A stretch of DNA of 64,000 bases from Chloranthus sessilifolius (GCA_021018995.1 CM037598.1:46019185-46083184); one strand, 5' to 3'. Numbered from the stretch's first letter, positions 1 through 12,142 are shown. Numbers and translations are program-made. The notes: generated by a model from the sequence alone, not told the origin.

Positions 1-129
1 CTTTGTTGAGTGCATTTTGTAGCTAGCAGGAAAATCTGGTAATAATGCAGCAAACCACTTCAAAATGCCCATAAAGAAGTCAGCTCTCAGCATCATGCAG
101 ACCCAGCAATAGAATAAGGTGAAGGAAGC

Positions 130-580
130 GAGAATAGGTTGATAACGTCTTATCGATTAGTCACCTGAAGGGTTCGACAGGATCAGAAAGTAGTAAAAGG
201 AAGAATTCATATAAAAGTGAAGCCCTTTCGAGCAGTTGAAAGAGAAAGTGAATTCAACCTATCGAAAGCTAGCTGAGGGAAAGAGGAGACCTATCGGAAG
301 GTTCATTGAACCTATCGAATGGTTCATTGAACCTATCGAATGGTTCATCGAACCTATCGAAATAGAAATGCTGAGACAACACCTATCGTAGAATGATCTG
401 AACCTTTCGATTAGAACAAAGGTCATCCGATCGAAGCGACAGAATGTAAATATTTAGTATATCGAATCACTCTTCCAACCTGTCGAAAGCCCTAGATCAA
501 GCGCAGTGAAGCTAAACCCAACCTATCGGATCCTATCGAAAGGAATTACAAGCTTACTTTTAACCTGTCGAAATCATGTG
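130..580 (+). promoter_or_regulatory. U3 palindrome array of LTR A1
   Basis: About a dozen copies or near-copies of CCTATCGA (often CCTATCGAAAGG or CCTATCGAATGG), some as CCTGTCGA or CCTTTCGA, lie in about 450 bp directly upstream of the TATA box at 784. The same word fills 5316-5618 before ORF3. Half-sites of the perfect palindrome CCTATCGATAGG occur in both orientations, which suggests binding sites for a dimeric protein; that role is inferred. Confidence 0.75.
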
Positions 581-783
581 TGAAACTTCTCAGAAACCTT
601 GCTATGCACACACTGAGACTTGGTGACCTATTGCATGCAAATCGAGGCACTTTGGTGACCGACGCGATGTTCTAGAAGATGCCTTAGGAAACCCTAACCG
701 ACCCACGTGCTTTAACAAAACTCTAACAAATTCTGACAACCTTCTAGAAGGGATCTTTGGCGGGAAAAACAGAGAAATTAAGC

Positions 784-816
784 TATATATTGAAACCCCC
801 AATTGCCATTGGGGGG
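784..816 (+). promoter_or_regulatory. LTR A1 TATA box and TATA-proximal palindrome
   Basis: TATATAT at 784-790 is followed at 796-816 by an inverted repeat with arms CCCCCAAT and ATTGGGGG. Element B has the same layout with a perfect 20-nt palindrome. Placed about 10-30 bp after TATA, the repeat would lie at or next to the 5' end of the genomic RNA, which is the start of R. Confidence 0.6.
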
Positions 817-1278
817 ATCGAATTTCTGAGCAATTTTCTAGAGACCAGAGCTTGCAAGGAGATTCCCTTTTCCCTCCTTTAGCCTAACCATGGTTGGCTA
901 AACCCCTTGGAGCAGCAAGGAGCGAGTTAGATTTGTAATTGGGTAAGGTTAAGAGTGTTGCTGGGGTTAATTGTTGGATAGACTACAGATCTGAGAGCAT
1001 TCCATTGTAAGAGTGACCTAGTTTGCAATGTAAATGTTGTTTTTAATGTTTTAATTTGATCTAAAGCTCTTTTGATTCCTCTTGGTGCTCGATCGGATTT
1101 GTGTAGAGGAGTTGCTTGATCAGTTCACACACTTAATTGGTAGACCTCTTGGATATCATTTGAATTCTGTGGATCTGATATCCCTGTAATTTCTTGTGTC
1201 TATGACTTAGAAAATACAGCATCTATAGTGGTTTTAATTGTTCTAATTGAGGCTCTGGCTTTGTAGGAGATCTCTAGG

Positions 1279-1310
1279 ATGGTCTGTGACCATTAAAGTG
1301 GACAGATCAT
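1279..1310 (+). promoter_or_regulatory. R/U5 stem-loop, copy 1 of LTR A1
   Basis: Arms ATGGTCTGT and ACAGATCAT pair over 9 positions with one G-U, around an inner CCA/TGG stem. It lies downstream of the TATA box and so in the transcribed leader. Related stem-loops occur in every LTR of the window. Confidence 0.6.
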
Positions 1311-1387
1311 AACCTTAAGGTAAATCTGAGCTCAGGCCTCAATTGGATTTATCTACTACAATCCATGGATTCGATAAAGCCTATAGG

Positions 1388-1419
1388 ATGGTCTGTGACC
1401 ATTAAAGTGGACAGATTAT
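1388..1419 (+). promoter_or_regulatory. R/U5 stem-loop, copy 2 of LTR A1
   Basis: This is a second copy about 109 bp after the first, with arms ATGGTCTGT and ACAGATTAT (two G-U pairs) and the same inner CCATTAAAGTGG. Confidence 0.55.
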
Positions 1420-1939
1420 AGCCTTAAGGTTAGGTGGATCCTATGATTTGGAGTGGAAGTTTTGCCCTGCAGCTGTGTTTGCGGACAGTGCTGTGGCCAG
1501 CTGAGGGACTTATGTCCTTTTGAACCCCTGTGACATGCTTAGCTCAACCTGATTATAGTGAAAACAATCTCCAAACTGCTCTTCTCCATTTTCTGAGTTT
1601 TTAAACCTTCCCTCTGCAAGATCTGAAGCTCCAGATTCGATCCAGAACAATCTGCATTTTATTTGTAGTTTAGTTTAAGTGACAACTCATTTAAAAAAAC
1701 TCTCCCATGTCTTTTAACTAAAGTAGAGAGAGTTAGGTTGTCAGATCTCTTATAGATATGAAGATTTATCCTATTTCTGAACAACCTCCCTATGGACATT
1801 CCCTTACTCACCATTCTTTTAAAGGTTGCTACAAAGGACCCTGTATCTTGCAGGCCTAGGATATTTTAGCTGTGCTGAATCCATCTCTGTTTTATCTTGA
1901 TTTTTACACCATAAATCAGCACACTAGAAATCCACAACA

Positions 1940-3759
1940 CCCCGCTTAGAAAATGAGGATTGTTTTTCCATTGATGTGCTGGATGAGTTTGTGTAAGAAA
2001 ATTTACCTCAGCTGCTGCATGGTAATGATTTGTTTAATATTTTTGAAGAAGTATGGAATGAAATAATAGAAGTGAAAGCTTCCACATCCGAGCTTGAGCA
2101 AGTGGAAAGTGTAAATTTTGAAGCAGGACCAGCAAAGCATCACTCATGAATTTTTTCTTTATTACCTCTTCCACCACCTTCTAAGGCACCCCTATTGCCT
2201 TCACTCATCAGTCCTCCAAATGTGGAGTTAAAGCAACTCCCGAAATCTTTAAAATATGCCTTTTTAGGAGCCAATCACAAACTGCTAATGATAATCTCTT
2301 CTTTCCTCACTTTTGAGCGGGAAGAAGAATTGCTTTGTGTGCTAAAAAGGCATAAGAAAACAATAGGGTGGACTATTAGAGATTTGGGGGGGATAAATCC
2401 AGCTGTGTGCATGCACAAAATTCATATTGAAGAAGGTTCTAAACTTTCTAGAGAGATGCAAAGGAAGCTCAATCTACATATGCAAGAAGTTATTATGAAG
2501 GAAGTAGTCAAACTTCTTGATGCTGGGGTCATTTACCCTATCTCAGATTCTCAATGGGTGGCACCCACCTAGGTGGTGTCCAAGAAATTTGGGATCACAG
2601 TAGTTCAAGCAGACTCAGGTGAGCTGTTTCCAACCAGACAGACCACTGGTTAGAGGGTATGCATAGACTATCACAAGCTCAATGAGAAAACTAGCAAAGA
2701 TCACTTCTCATTGCCTTTTATAGATCAGATCTTAGATAAGTTGGTAGGTAAGGCTTTTTACTATTTTCTTAATGGTTCTTCAGGATACAACCAAATTCCT
2801 GTTTACCCTTAAGATCAAGAAAAAACCATGTTCACTTGTCCATTTGGAACCTTTGCATACAGAAGAATGCCATTTGGACTATGTAATGCACCTGCCACTT
2901 TTCAAAGATGCATGTATGCTATCTTTTCTGACATGATTGACAAGTTTCTAGAAATTTTTATGGATGATTTCTCTATTTATGGGGATTTTTTTAGCCAATG
3001 CCTGCACCATCTCAGCCTTGTGCTGCAAAGGTGTGAGGAGACCAACCTAATTTTGAGTTGGGAAAAGAGTCATTTCATGGTGACTCAAGGTATTGTCCTA
3101 GGACATGTTGTTTCCCAAGGAGGAATAGCGGTTGATCAAGCTAAAATTGATTTAATAGCATATTTTCCCCCTCCTAAAACTGTCAAACAAGTCAGGTCAT
3201 TCTTGGGCAATGATGATTTCTACAGGAGGTTCATGAAAGACTTTAGCAAAATTTCCAAGCCTCTTTGCCACTTGCTGTGCCAAGATGTTCCATTTGTGTT
3301 CAATGATGAATGCCTAGCTGCTTTTGAACTTCTGAAGACCTATATGACTACTGTTCCTATATTGCAAGCTCATAATTTTTCTCTGCCATTTGAGATGATG
3401 TGTGATGCATTAGACTTTTCCATTGGTGTAGTGCTGGGACAAAGGAAAGACAAAGCACCATGTGTGGTGGCATATGCTAGTAAATCAATGGTTGATGCTC
3501 AATTAAACTACACCACAACTGAAAAGGAGCTGCTAGCCATTGTATTTGCTTTGAAAAATTTCAGATCATATGTGTTGGGATCTAAGATCACTGTGGTTAC
3601 TGACTATTCAGCTTTAAAATACCTCTTGTCTAAGAAGGAGGCTAAAGCTAGACTAATTCGATGGATTCTTCTTCTGCAGGAATTCAACTTGGAAATCAAA
3701 GACAAGAAGGGTGTTGAAAATGTGGTTGCAGACCACTTATCAAGGATTCCAGATACTGA
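1940..3759 (+). pseudogene. Element A pol: protease-RT linker, reverse transcriptase and RNase H (broken)
   Basis: Athila-type RT/RNase H copies genomic RNA into DNA in the particle. One frame carries most of it: the RT N-terminal region with KLLDAGVIYPISDS (2195-2572), the catalytic RT motif FMDDFSIYG near 2960, and RNase H (about 3390-3756) with the acidic set D (CDALDFS), E (TEKELLA), D ([11 protein letters not shown]) and D (VADHLSRI). In-frame stops interrupt it: TAG at 2570-2572 where B and D encode Gln, TAG near 2652 in place of Trp, TAA near 2810 in place of Gln, plus two stops upstream of 2195. Most fit C-to-T or G-to-A change. The piece begins at the A1 LTR deletion junction, so gag and protease are missing. 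Confidence 0.88.
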
Positions 3760-5066
3760 AATAGAAAGCTTGCCCATCAATGATTCTTTCCCAGATGAGC
3801 AGCTTTTTGCTATGGAGGTAAGTATGCCCTGGTTTGCCAACATAGTAAACTATCTTGCTGTGGGAAGGGTACCCCCACATTGGAGTAAGGATGATAGGAA
3901 TTTGTTCTTCTCACAAATTCGATATTACATGTGGGAGGATCCTCACCTTTTTAAGTATTGTGTAGACTAGGTGATAAGATGATGTGTAACTGAGTTTGAA
4001 AACATTCTAATCATGTGTCATGAACAGGCTTGTGGGGGCCATTTCAGTGGTAACATGACTGCTGCAAAGGTGCTTCAAAGTCTGTTCTAGATGCCAGAAA
4101 ATGGGAAGTATTACAAAAAGAAACTTTATGCCCTTGCAACCTATGCTTGTTGTTGAACTGTTTGACATATGGAGAATGGATTTTATGGGACCTTTTCCCC
4201 CCTCCTATGGATATAATTTGATCCTTATAGTTGTGGACTATGTGTCCAAATGGGTAGAGGCCATAGCTACAAGAACAAATAATCATAAGGTTGTCATTAA
4301 GTTTGTAAAGGATAACATCTTCTCTAGGTTTGGCACCCCCAAAGCTATTATTAGTGATGGAGGAAGCTACTTTTACAACAAACCTTTTGAAAAACTATTG
4401 AAAAAATACTCTGTGACCCACAGAGTTGCTACTCCCTCCCACCCACAAACCACTGGGCAAGTAGAGATTTCCAACAGAGAAATCAAACACATCTTAGAGA
4501 AGACTATGCGAGATGATAGGAGAGATTGGTCCATAAAACTGCCAGATGCTTTGTGGGCTTATAGGATTGCCTATAAGACCCCCATAGGGATGTCCCCATT
4601 CAGACTAGTATATGGAAAGGCATATCACTTGCCTGTTGAGTTAGAACAAAGAGCATATTGGGCCATTAAAACATTAAATTCTGATTTAACTTTTGCTGGT
4701 GTGAACAGGAAAAATCAATTATCTGAGCTTGATGAATTAAGGTTGGAAGCATATTCAAATGCCCGGATCTACAAGGAAAAAACTAAAGCCTTTTATGATA
4801 GGCATTTGCTGTGGAAAGAATTCAAAATAGGTGATAAGGTATGGTTGTTTAATTCAAGATTAAAATTCTTTCCAGAAAAATTGTTGTCCAGATGGGATGG
4901 GCCTTACACAGTTTTACATGTTTCCCCATCCGGGGTTGTAGAAATCATGGACCCTAAAGATGGTAGAGTCATGAAAGTCAATGGGCAGAGGCTAAAGATT
5001 TGTGTCAAAAAAATTTATGAGCCTGAGGAAACCATTGATTTTCAGGACCCTCCAATTTATACATGA
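3760..5066 (+). pseudogene. Element A pol: integrase (N-terminal zinc finger damaged, core open)
   Basis: Integrase inserts the cDNA into the chromosome. The N-terminal HHCC region (CHEQACGGHFSG at about 4017) is followed by a small deletion around 4080 that removes the segment between the His pair and the CxxC (CSRCQ). Stops (TAG 3968-3970, TGA at about 3980, TAA near 3987 in one frame) separate it from RNase H. From ATG 4101 a 321-codon frame is open: catalytic D27, D86 and E122 with the canonical 35-residue D-E gap, then the GKA(C/Y)HLPVELE region and the C-terminal [16 protein letters not shown]...GPYTV domain. The residues needed for catalysis are intact, but no intact Gag-Pol remains to supply them. 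Confidence 0.88.
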
Positions 5067-5940
5067 TTTCAGTGTGTATCATATGTACTATATTTTGATT
5101 TTATTTTAAGTGATTACTTCGTATTTTGATGTTTTGTTCATTTTCAATAAATTTGCCATGCTAGCATTAGGTCATCATATCAATCTTGCCAAGCAGTCTA
5201 GGGACCATGGAAATGTCAATAATGAAAACAACGTAAATGGAAGCACAACAAAGGAGTTTGCTGGGTGCTGATGTTGAACACAACACAAAAATACAGTTTC
5301 TATGAGCATATGGGACCTTTCGATAGGTTATTTGAGGATTTCGATAGGCACTGAGACTTGTCGATAGGTGAAAACAACTCTTCGATAGGTTCAAAAGGTC
5401 AGAAAAATGTTTTTGATAGGTTCTGAATACTTATCAGGAACCTATCGAAAGGATGAATCATGTACCACATGAACCTATCGATAGGAAAGATTTGACCTAT
5501 CAAAGCTTCTCATCTGCACACTGTATTCTTTCTAGTGTTCAATAGGACGCCTTGACCTATCGAAATCACTCCGCTCATCCTGTCAAAATCGATTTTCACT
5601 CTTTATATACCTGTCGTTAGGTCATTTATGCTCCATTCAATACTTTCTGGAAACCCTAGCTCTCTCTTCCTCATTTTTCGCTGCTCTCTTTCTGCCACAT
5701 ACTCTAAGGACTGTTCACCACTCAGTTTTCCGTTCTTCAAGTTCATTTAGCCTGCACTAAGGAGCATTTTACACCTGATTTTTATGAAATTAGAATTGTG
5801 CATCACGGTTTCTATAGAACCCTAGGAGTTTTGGGTAGGCTGTCTCTCTGCTTCACTCTGTTGTTTTCCTAAGTTGTTTACTTTAGAAATTTAATTTAAA
5901 TTGGTGAGTGAGCTTTGAGAGATCAATTTCTGAGAGCATA
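5067..5940 (+). promoter_or_regulatory. Element A intergenic palindrome array and putative ORF3 promoter
   Basis: Between integrase and ORF3, 5316-5618 holds about eleven copies of TCGATAGG/CCTATCGA, including the perfect palindrome CCTATCGATAGG at 5474-5485. A TATA-like TTATATAC follows at 5603-5610, about 335 bp before the ORF3 start. The arrangement of array, TATA and leader repeats the U3 of the LTR. Function as an internal promoter is inferred from this parallel and from the same layout in C and D. Confidence 0.6.
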
Positions 5941-8902
5941 ATGATTGATTCTGAAGAAACCCTAGCTAACCTATTCCGGCAACCAGCTTCTTCCACCCCA
6001 AAGTCCTCTAAAAAATCAAAGCCTACCACCAACCCACCTACCAAGAGGAAGCTTCCTGAGGGGAAGCCCAAGAAGGATCCTAAACCAAAAAAGGCAAAGT
6101 TTGTCGCAATTCAGGAGCCTGATGCAGAAATACCTATGGAGAGATCTGCTCCAACTGGGGAAACACCTTTGCCCAACCCTGACATATTACCTGAGGTGGA
6201 ACCTCCTACTACATCAACCACCCCTAATGAGTTTGTGAATGGGTTGAGTCTTATCCCTGAGATAGATTTTGATCTCGCATACTTTACTGAGATAGAGGAG
6301 TGCTAGGGGACACTAATGTATTTAAAAAAGGAGGGATTGTTACCCCTACTTACACCTTTGAAGGAGACTGTGTACCCTAGGCTAGTTAAATTGTGGTACC
6401 AAAATTTGACAAAAAAGGTGGTGCCTGGGAATGCGGATGTGTTGGAAATTCTGATTGATGATTGGATGATCACTGGGGATTGCAAGGACATTGGGATGAC
6501 TTTGGGAGTTCCACATCAATTTGACTCCACTAGATCTGAGGGAGCACCCAAATGGGTTAGATTCAGAGAAATGGCTAAACAGCTCACCAATGGAATTGTG
6601 GGATCTGGTGAATCTTTCATAAGAAGAGACCTCCAACCTAACCTCAGATTCATCGACACTATTCTGAGAAAGAATGTGTATGTCACTAGGCACCTGCAGG
6701 AGAGAAGGCCCCTAGTTGTAGATGCTTTGTACTACTATTCAAAAGGGTAATTTTTGAGTGCACCACAGCCGATTTTTGAGACAATGGTAGACATTAATGA
6801 TAAGGTGCTTAAAAGACAAGCATTTGCTAAAGGTTCTGGGTTGCCTTTCAGTAGACTCAGTACATGTTTGCTCAAGGCTGGGAAATATGTGGTGAAGAGG
6901 AATGAGCCAATGGAGAAGTTGATCACAAAAGTGTATGGAAAAAGGGCATGGTCCACCAGCCTAACCCTGATTAAGAAGAGTAAGCCAGCTTAGTTGGAGG
7001 AGGTTGAGGAGGTGCTCACTACCATTGTAGCAGATCTTACTGTTGAGACACCCTCCTCCATCCTTTCACCTACCTTACCTACATCATCACCAACACCTCC
7101 ACCCACTTTGCTTTGCCCCTTTATATCAGTCCCTCTTCCCCTTATCCTACCTCTGAGCCAGTTTTATCTCCACCCACCACTCAAATTCTCGAACTTGAAG
7201 TACTTGAACCTCCAACACTAGCAGAGCCTACCCTACCCTTTCTTCTCCACCCTTTGACCAACCCATTTCTGACTTACCTCCTCACCAACCCCTACTTCAT
7301 ACCCAGGGTTTAGACCAGTTTACCACTGCTGGGTTCACTACCCTCATGACATCCATTGTAGAAGATGTTGGGCATGAGTACACCCCACTCCCTGACTCCC
7401 CACACCCCACTCTCCCTCAATTCAACCATGCACCCTCCTCCCCTTTCCAGCCCATTCAAACACCTATCCCCTCCAACCCCATCATGCATGATTTTTTCAC
7501 TCAAATTCTCTCCCTATTACACTCCATTCAAACTCAATTGACTACCAACACCACCAACCAAGCCATCATGAGCTCTTGCCTTCAATCCATTCAGTCCACC
7601 CTCACCCCATCCTCTTTAACTCCCCAACCCCCTCACACTTCCCCTCTTTCCCCTGTCCAATCACCTCTTCATTTATCTTCTCCATCTTCACCCCTAGCTC
7701 CACCTCCCACAGCTGCTACCCAATCTGAGGAGGCAGCAGCTCCATTTTTTCCCATACCTATCTCATCCCCATCTTTTAATCATCCATCACCTCCAATGGT
7801 AGCCACTGAAGTTGCTGTGTCACCTACCACCCAACCACCCACTCTCACTCCACCCATCTTCATAGATGTCTCAACCCAAAATGATTCACTTGAGGAACTG
7901 GTTTTCTCCACCCCCTCCTCATCTTCCACTCCACCCCTTTCCTTGCCCATTATACTCAGATCCCCCATCTACATTCCCCCTTACCTCACTCTGCTATATG
8001 CCATGAGGGACAATTCCTACATTTGCAGGGATGTCCTGACATTTATGGCTGCCCTCCAAGCTTCCCTGGAAGTCTTTTATGAGGAGAGGATAGCTTTCAT
8101 GGAATTGGAGCAAAGAATCCAGCTCCAGAATATCTCTTAGGGTTGGAAGGAAATCCTGATTCGTTATGAGTCCGCCAAACTTCTTGCTGATGCTCAGACT
8201 CGCATTGCCGATTTTGAGAAGAAGAATGCTGAGCTTCTCCAGAAAAAATTAGCCAATGCTCAAGTGATACTTAAGGCCACCCAGGAACTCTCTGAGTCCA
8301 ACCTGCTTTTTGCAGCGAAGAAAATAGATATTCTAGAGAGAAAAGTTGCTTCATTAACTTCTCAATCAATTCAACCAACCCCTCTTGCTAAAGCTCCTCC
8401 TTCCAACCCTCCTGCAACTCAACCTACACCTACCCCACCTGTAGATGTTTTCCCCCCTCCAGCCCATGATCTTCCTACAGCTAAACCTTCTCCACCACAA
8501 CCTAAGAGGACTTATGCAAAGAGAAAAGTTACTGCAAAGAGATCTATTTCCTCTGCTTATGCTCGTAGTAAAGGGAAAGAACCTGCTACCCAGTCTGAAG
8601 AGGTAGCCCCCACCAAGCCCCCACCCCCACATGACACCTCCTCCACTCTACTCTCCAAGGAGGAAAGATGGAAAGCTACTACTGCCCTTGGCCTCGATCC
8701 TATTTTCCTTTTCCCTTCTAATTCTGATTCTGACTCTGCTGCTGCTTCTGCCAAGAAAACTAAGAAATCTGCTGCCCAGTCTAAGGAGGCCCCCAAGCAG
8801 TCCACCAAGAAGTCCCAACCTAAAGGAAAAACTCCTTTATCCAAGGAGGATTTGAAAATTTTGGCAGACTTATATGATTGGCCTGATGATGCTTGTAAAT
8901 AA
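5941..8902 (+). pseudogene. Element A ORF3 (plant-transposon-protein domain, coiled coil), broken
   Basis: This corresponds to Athila ORF3, often called env-like. The chosen ATG at 5941 opens an N-terminus with a Lys/Pro-rich basic stretch (KRKLPEGKPKKDPKPKKAK). Then comes a domain resembling the Pfam putative plant transposon protein family (YPRLVKLWYQNL, RRDLQPNLRFIDTILRKNVY), a long Pro/Ser/Thr-rich linker (7020-7960), a C-terminal coiled-coil part (about 8090-8370) and a second Lys-rich tail (KRTYAKRKVTAKR) to the stop at 8900-8902. Stops at 6304-6306, 6748-6750, 6991-6993 and 8138-8140 and a frameshift near 7110-7340 break it. I see no signal peptide and no membrane segment, which argues against a true envelope protein. 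Confidence 0.78.
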
Positions 8903-10690
8903 ATATAGTTTATGTTTATTTCTTTTTACTGCTTTGAACCATGTACATATTTTAGATGTTAATAGTAATTTCTTTTCTGTGTTATGTCTTTCTTTGTGCT
9001 TATTGTGCATCTGTTTCTTCGTATACCTGGTTCATTGTTACCATGCTCTCTGAACAGTGAGGACACTATTTAATTTAGGTTTGGGAGTATGGCAGGTATG
9101 CCAATGAAATGAGTTAATGCTAGTGCAGCTATGTTGAAAAAGTTTTTGAAAATAAAGTGACTTCCCACCTGATTTTTGGAAAAAGAGGAAATTAAGAACT
9201 TTTTAAAACTGAAATGAGCTGTAGTTTTAGCATTTTTCATGAAGCAAATGTCAAGAATTTTCAAAAAGTAATGTTTAGTGAACCTGAAAGGAGAGAAAAC
9301 CATGAGGATACACCTCAGAAATTTGATGCAAGGCCATACCCAGTGAGATTTGGGCCTAAAAAAAATAAAAAATTTCTTTGAAGAGTGCCTTGGCAATTTT
9401 TCTGCTCTAAGGACTAGTTGGATCTAGTTTTGCCTACTAGAAGTTAGCCAAATCTAAGTTGAAACATCTTGACATCATTCATGACATTGAAGACATGAAG
9501 TAAGGCCATTCCTTGGACAGTTTGAGCTTAAAATGTCCCACCTTTGAACTGCCCGTGATGCACACCATTTGAGCCTTAAAATTCTCAATTTTCTTTGATG
9601 AAAACCAAAAAATTTGAACCCAAAACCCCTTGACCTATTTCAGTTCACCCCCAATCTGAGAAATCGAAAAATGGAAGGAGAAGTGAGGTTAAAGGAGCAA
9701 GGTTTGACATTTGGTTGAAAGAAGAGAAAGCACATTTGGTGGCAGTTGTGGCATTCCAGCCAATAAAAAAGAAAAAGAGAGAAACATATAAAAAGAAAAA
9801 GGAAAAATAAAAAATAAAAGAAAAAGAATGAGAAAGAGAAGTCATTTCATTGAAAGATTGAAATGAGAAATAGAAACTGATCATTAAATCTGAAAGTTCA
9901 AGAAGTAAATGGAATTGTACTGAAATGACGAAGGTTGAGTTGCAAATCACCTCCTTACCTGGCTGATTTCTCAATTTTGAATCCCGTTTCACCCCTTTAT
10001 TCTTTTACAAATTTCACCCATAAGCCACATTACAACCCAATAAAAAGACCTTACTGATCTGTAATGGATTGAGCTGTCATGTGGAGATGAAGATTTGTTT
10101 AACCTATGGTGAAAAGAGTTAGAAAATTTCAGAAGTTAGAGCAATGCCTATGCTCATGCTTGCAGTCTTATTTGAGGACTGTAACTGCTCTTAAGCTGTG
10201 AGAAATGATGCACCCTTCTACTTGTGTTGTGAGTGAATAGCCCTGGTAAGACTTTGGTCTGAAATCAAAATTGATTAGGGCATTATCAATACAGAATTCT
10301 TAAATTAAAGGTGAACTAGGTGAACTCTACATTAATTTTCAGGCACAATGCCTTGACATGAACTGATTGATGATGAAGGACTTACAATATAATTTCAGGT
10401 TTTAAACTAATGATTTCTCTGCTGAAAATCTTCTAAAACTGAAGGGACATGGTGTGGAATTTATTTTATTTTATTTGAACTTTGTTTTAGCATGTTGCAT
10501 AAGTATTAACTGATTTTATTAGAGAAGTTTGTGGGTACCTTCACTGAAAACCCTCAGGAGACTTCACTCCACTAGGGATCACCTAGGGGTTCAAAAGGCT
10601 TGATGCATATGCTAAATGCATCTATGCTCCCTACAAAAGTGGCATTTTAGTTTTCTTCATTCTTCCTTTGCTCAGGGACTAGAAAAGCTT
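8903..10690 (+). other. Element A 3' noncoding module
   Basis: No ORF is supported. Blocks here recur in C, D and (minus strand) B: a CCCAGTGAGATTTGGGCC-type block near 9337, CTCTAAGGACT with ACTAGAAGTTA (9403-9445), a GGACAGTTTGAGCTTAAAA block (9515), an A-rich tract (9755-9850), CACCCATAAGCCACATTACA (10013), CCTATGCTCATGCTTGCAGT (10149), and a block next to the polypurine tract (10526-10645) with GGGATCACCTAGGGGTT. Conservation across families whose LTRs differ suggests cis-acting RNA or DNA functions. Confidence 0.7.
9077..9094 (+). other. Internal polypurine-tract-like sequence of element A
   Basis: AGGTTTGGGAGTATGGCA closely matches the true 3' polypurine tract (AGGTTTGGGGGTG at 10691-10703) and sits about 1.6 kb upstream of it. 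The same duplicated tract occurs in B, C and D at nearly the same spacing. Confidence 0.6.
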
Positions 10691-10703
10691 AGGTTTGGGG
10701 GTG
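10687..10703 (+). other. 3' polypurine tract of element A
   Basis: GCTTAGGTTTGGGGGTG lies immediately before the 3' LTR start and is the expected primer for plus-strand DNA synthesis. The same sequence precedes the 3' LTRs of B and C, with one change in D. Confidence 0.8.
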
Positions 10704-10935
10704 TATTAATCTCTAATAAGTACCACTTTTCACCCCTTAACATGAGCTTTGATAGACCTATGAGTGGACTAGTAAATGCTTGTTGAGCATGTCTTGTAGA
10801 TATCAGTAAAAAGCAGTCATAGTGCAGAAATCCATCTCTCAGTGCTGATCAGACCCAACTATGGCCCACTTAGATCATGCACCAACAGCAAAGTAGCTTT
10901 AAAGGAGTGAAAATAGGCTAAAAACAACTTGTCAC

Positions 10936-11372
10936 TAGGTTACTGGAACCTGTTGATAGGATTTGAAGGCTGAAAAAAGGAAGAAGTCGTGAGGATGGAG
11001 GAATTCGATAGGATCCAGAACCTATCGCGCAGTCGAAAACAAAGAGGGAGCATCCTATCGAATGGTTACCTGAGCTTGAACAGAACCTATTGAAGAGTCT
11101 AAAAACCTGTCGATAGGAGCCAGAAGAGAACCTATCGAGAAGTCTAGAACCTATCGATAGGAGCTAGAAGCAAACCTATCAAAATTTATTGCGCAGAGAT
11201 AAACCTATAAAAAGGATTCCCCAGCCTGTTGAACACACTAGATAAAGGCTGTGGATGCTGGAGCTCTATTCTCAGGAGCAACCTATTGGAACCTATCGAA
11301 AGGATCCTGAATCCTAGCGAAAGGAACAAAAGGCATGTTTGGAACCTGTCGAAAGCTTCAATAACCTATCGA
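10936..11372 (+). promoter_or_regulatory. U3 palindrome array of LTR A2
   Basis: About thirteen CCTATCGA-like words are spread over 440 bp, several as the full palindrome or one base off, upstream of TATATAA at 11636. The spacers between copies are unrelated, so this is an array of binding-site-like words rather than a tandem minisatellite. Confidence 0.72.
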
Positions 11373-12112
11373 AATCGACTGAAGGACGTCTCAGAAAAGT
11401 TGCTGTGCACACGCTACAAGTTGGTGACGTATTGCACGCAATCCAAGGCACTCTGGTGACCAGCACAAAGTTTCTAAAAGTGCCCTGGGAAACCCTAATC
11501 GACCCATGTGCTCTCCCCCAACTCGAACTAACTGAGAGAGCCTTCTAGAAGGGGAATTAAAGAGGGAATAATAGAATTATTCCAGCTGAGCTGTGATTGG
11601 CGGGAAAAATAGATCTGAGGCTGAAAAGGGAGAGCTATATAAGGAGGGTAGCTGCCAGAAAAATGGGGGGGGGATCAATTCTCGAGATCAGAGCTTGCAT
11701 CAAAATTCTCTATTCTTTCTTTTAACCCAACTATGGTTGACTAATTTCTTTGGAGCAGTAAGGAGTGAGGTTGGATCTATAATTGGAGAGAGTTGAGAAT
11801 GTTATTGAGGGTCAGATGATGCACAGACTACAAATCCGAGAGCATTTCATTGTATAGCGATTTTATTTCAATGTAATGTTGGTTTAATTGTTGTAATTAG
11901 ATTCACAGTTCATCTGGTTGCATTTGGTGCTCGATCGGATTTGTGTAGATGGGAATAGCTCACCCACTTAACTGGTAGACCTCTTGAATACCATTTGATC
12001 TCCCTAGATCTAATGTTCCTGCAATTGCCTGTGTCTGTGGCCTGACAGTTGCAGCATTTGTAGTGATTATACTATTCTGATGGAAGCTTGAGAACGGAGT
12101 GAATCTATTGGA

Positions 12113-12142
12113 TGATCTGTGACCATTGAAGTGGACAGATCA
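12113..12142 (+). promoter_or_regulatory. R/U5 stem-loop of LTR A2
   Basis: Arms TGATCTGT and ACAGATCA pair perfectly. Element D has TGGTCTGT and ACAGACCA at the same place, a compensated change, which supports an RNA (or cruciform) structure. Confidence 0.62.

Larger units (their letters stand above)
1..1939 (+). repeat. 5' LTR of element A (partial, B-type)
   Basis: It ends in ACAACA like the other LTRs here (TGTTR...CAACA). U3 (about 130-575) is packed with CCTATCGA/TCGATAGG words. A TATA box lies at 784-790, a palindrome at 796-816, two stem-loops at 1279-1310 and 1388-1419, and the conserved U5 end (GTGGACAT ... CTTGCAGGC) at about 1790-1856. Line-by-line similarity to the element B LTRs, including two stem-loops and the same TATA-proximal palindrome, is much greater than to 10704-12677. 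Confidence 0.88.

Noticed and set aside
130-580. U3 CCTATCGA words as a plain tandem minisatellite
   Set aside because: Spacers differ in length and sequence, both orientations occur, and the same word recurs at a separate site before ORF3; local slippage alone does not explain that.
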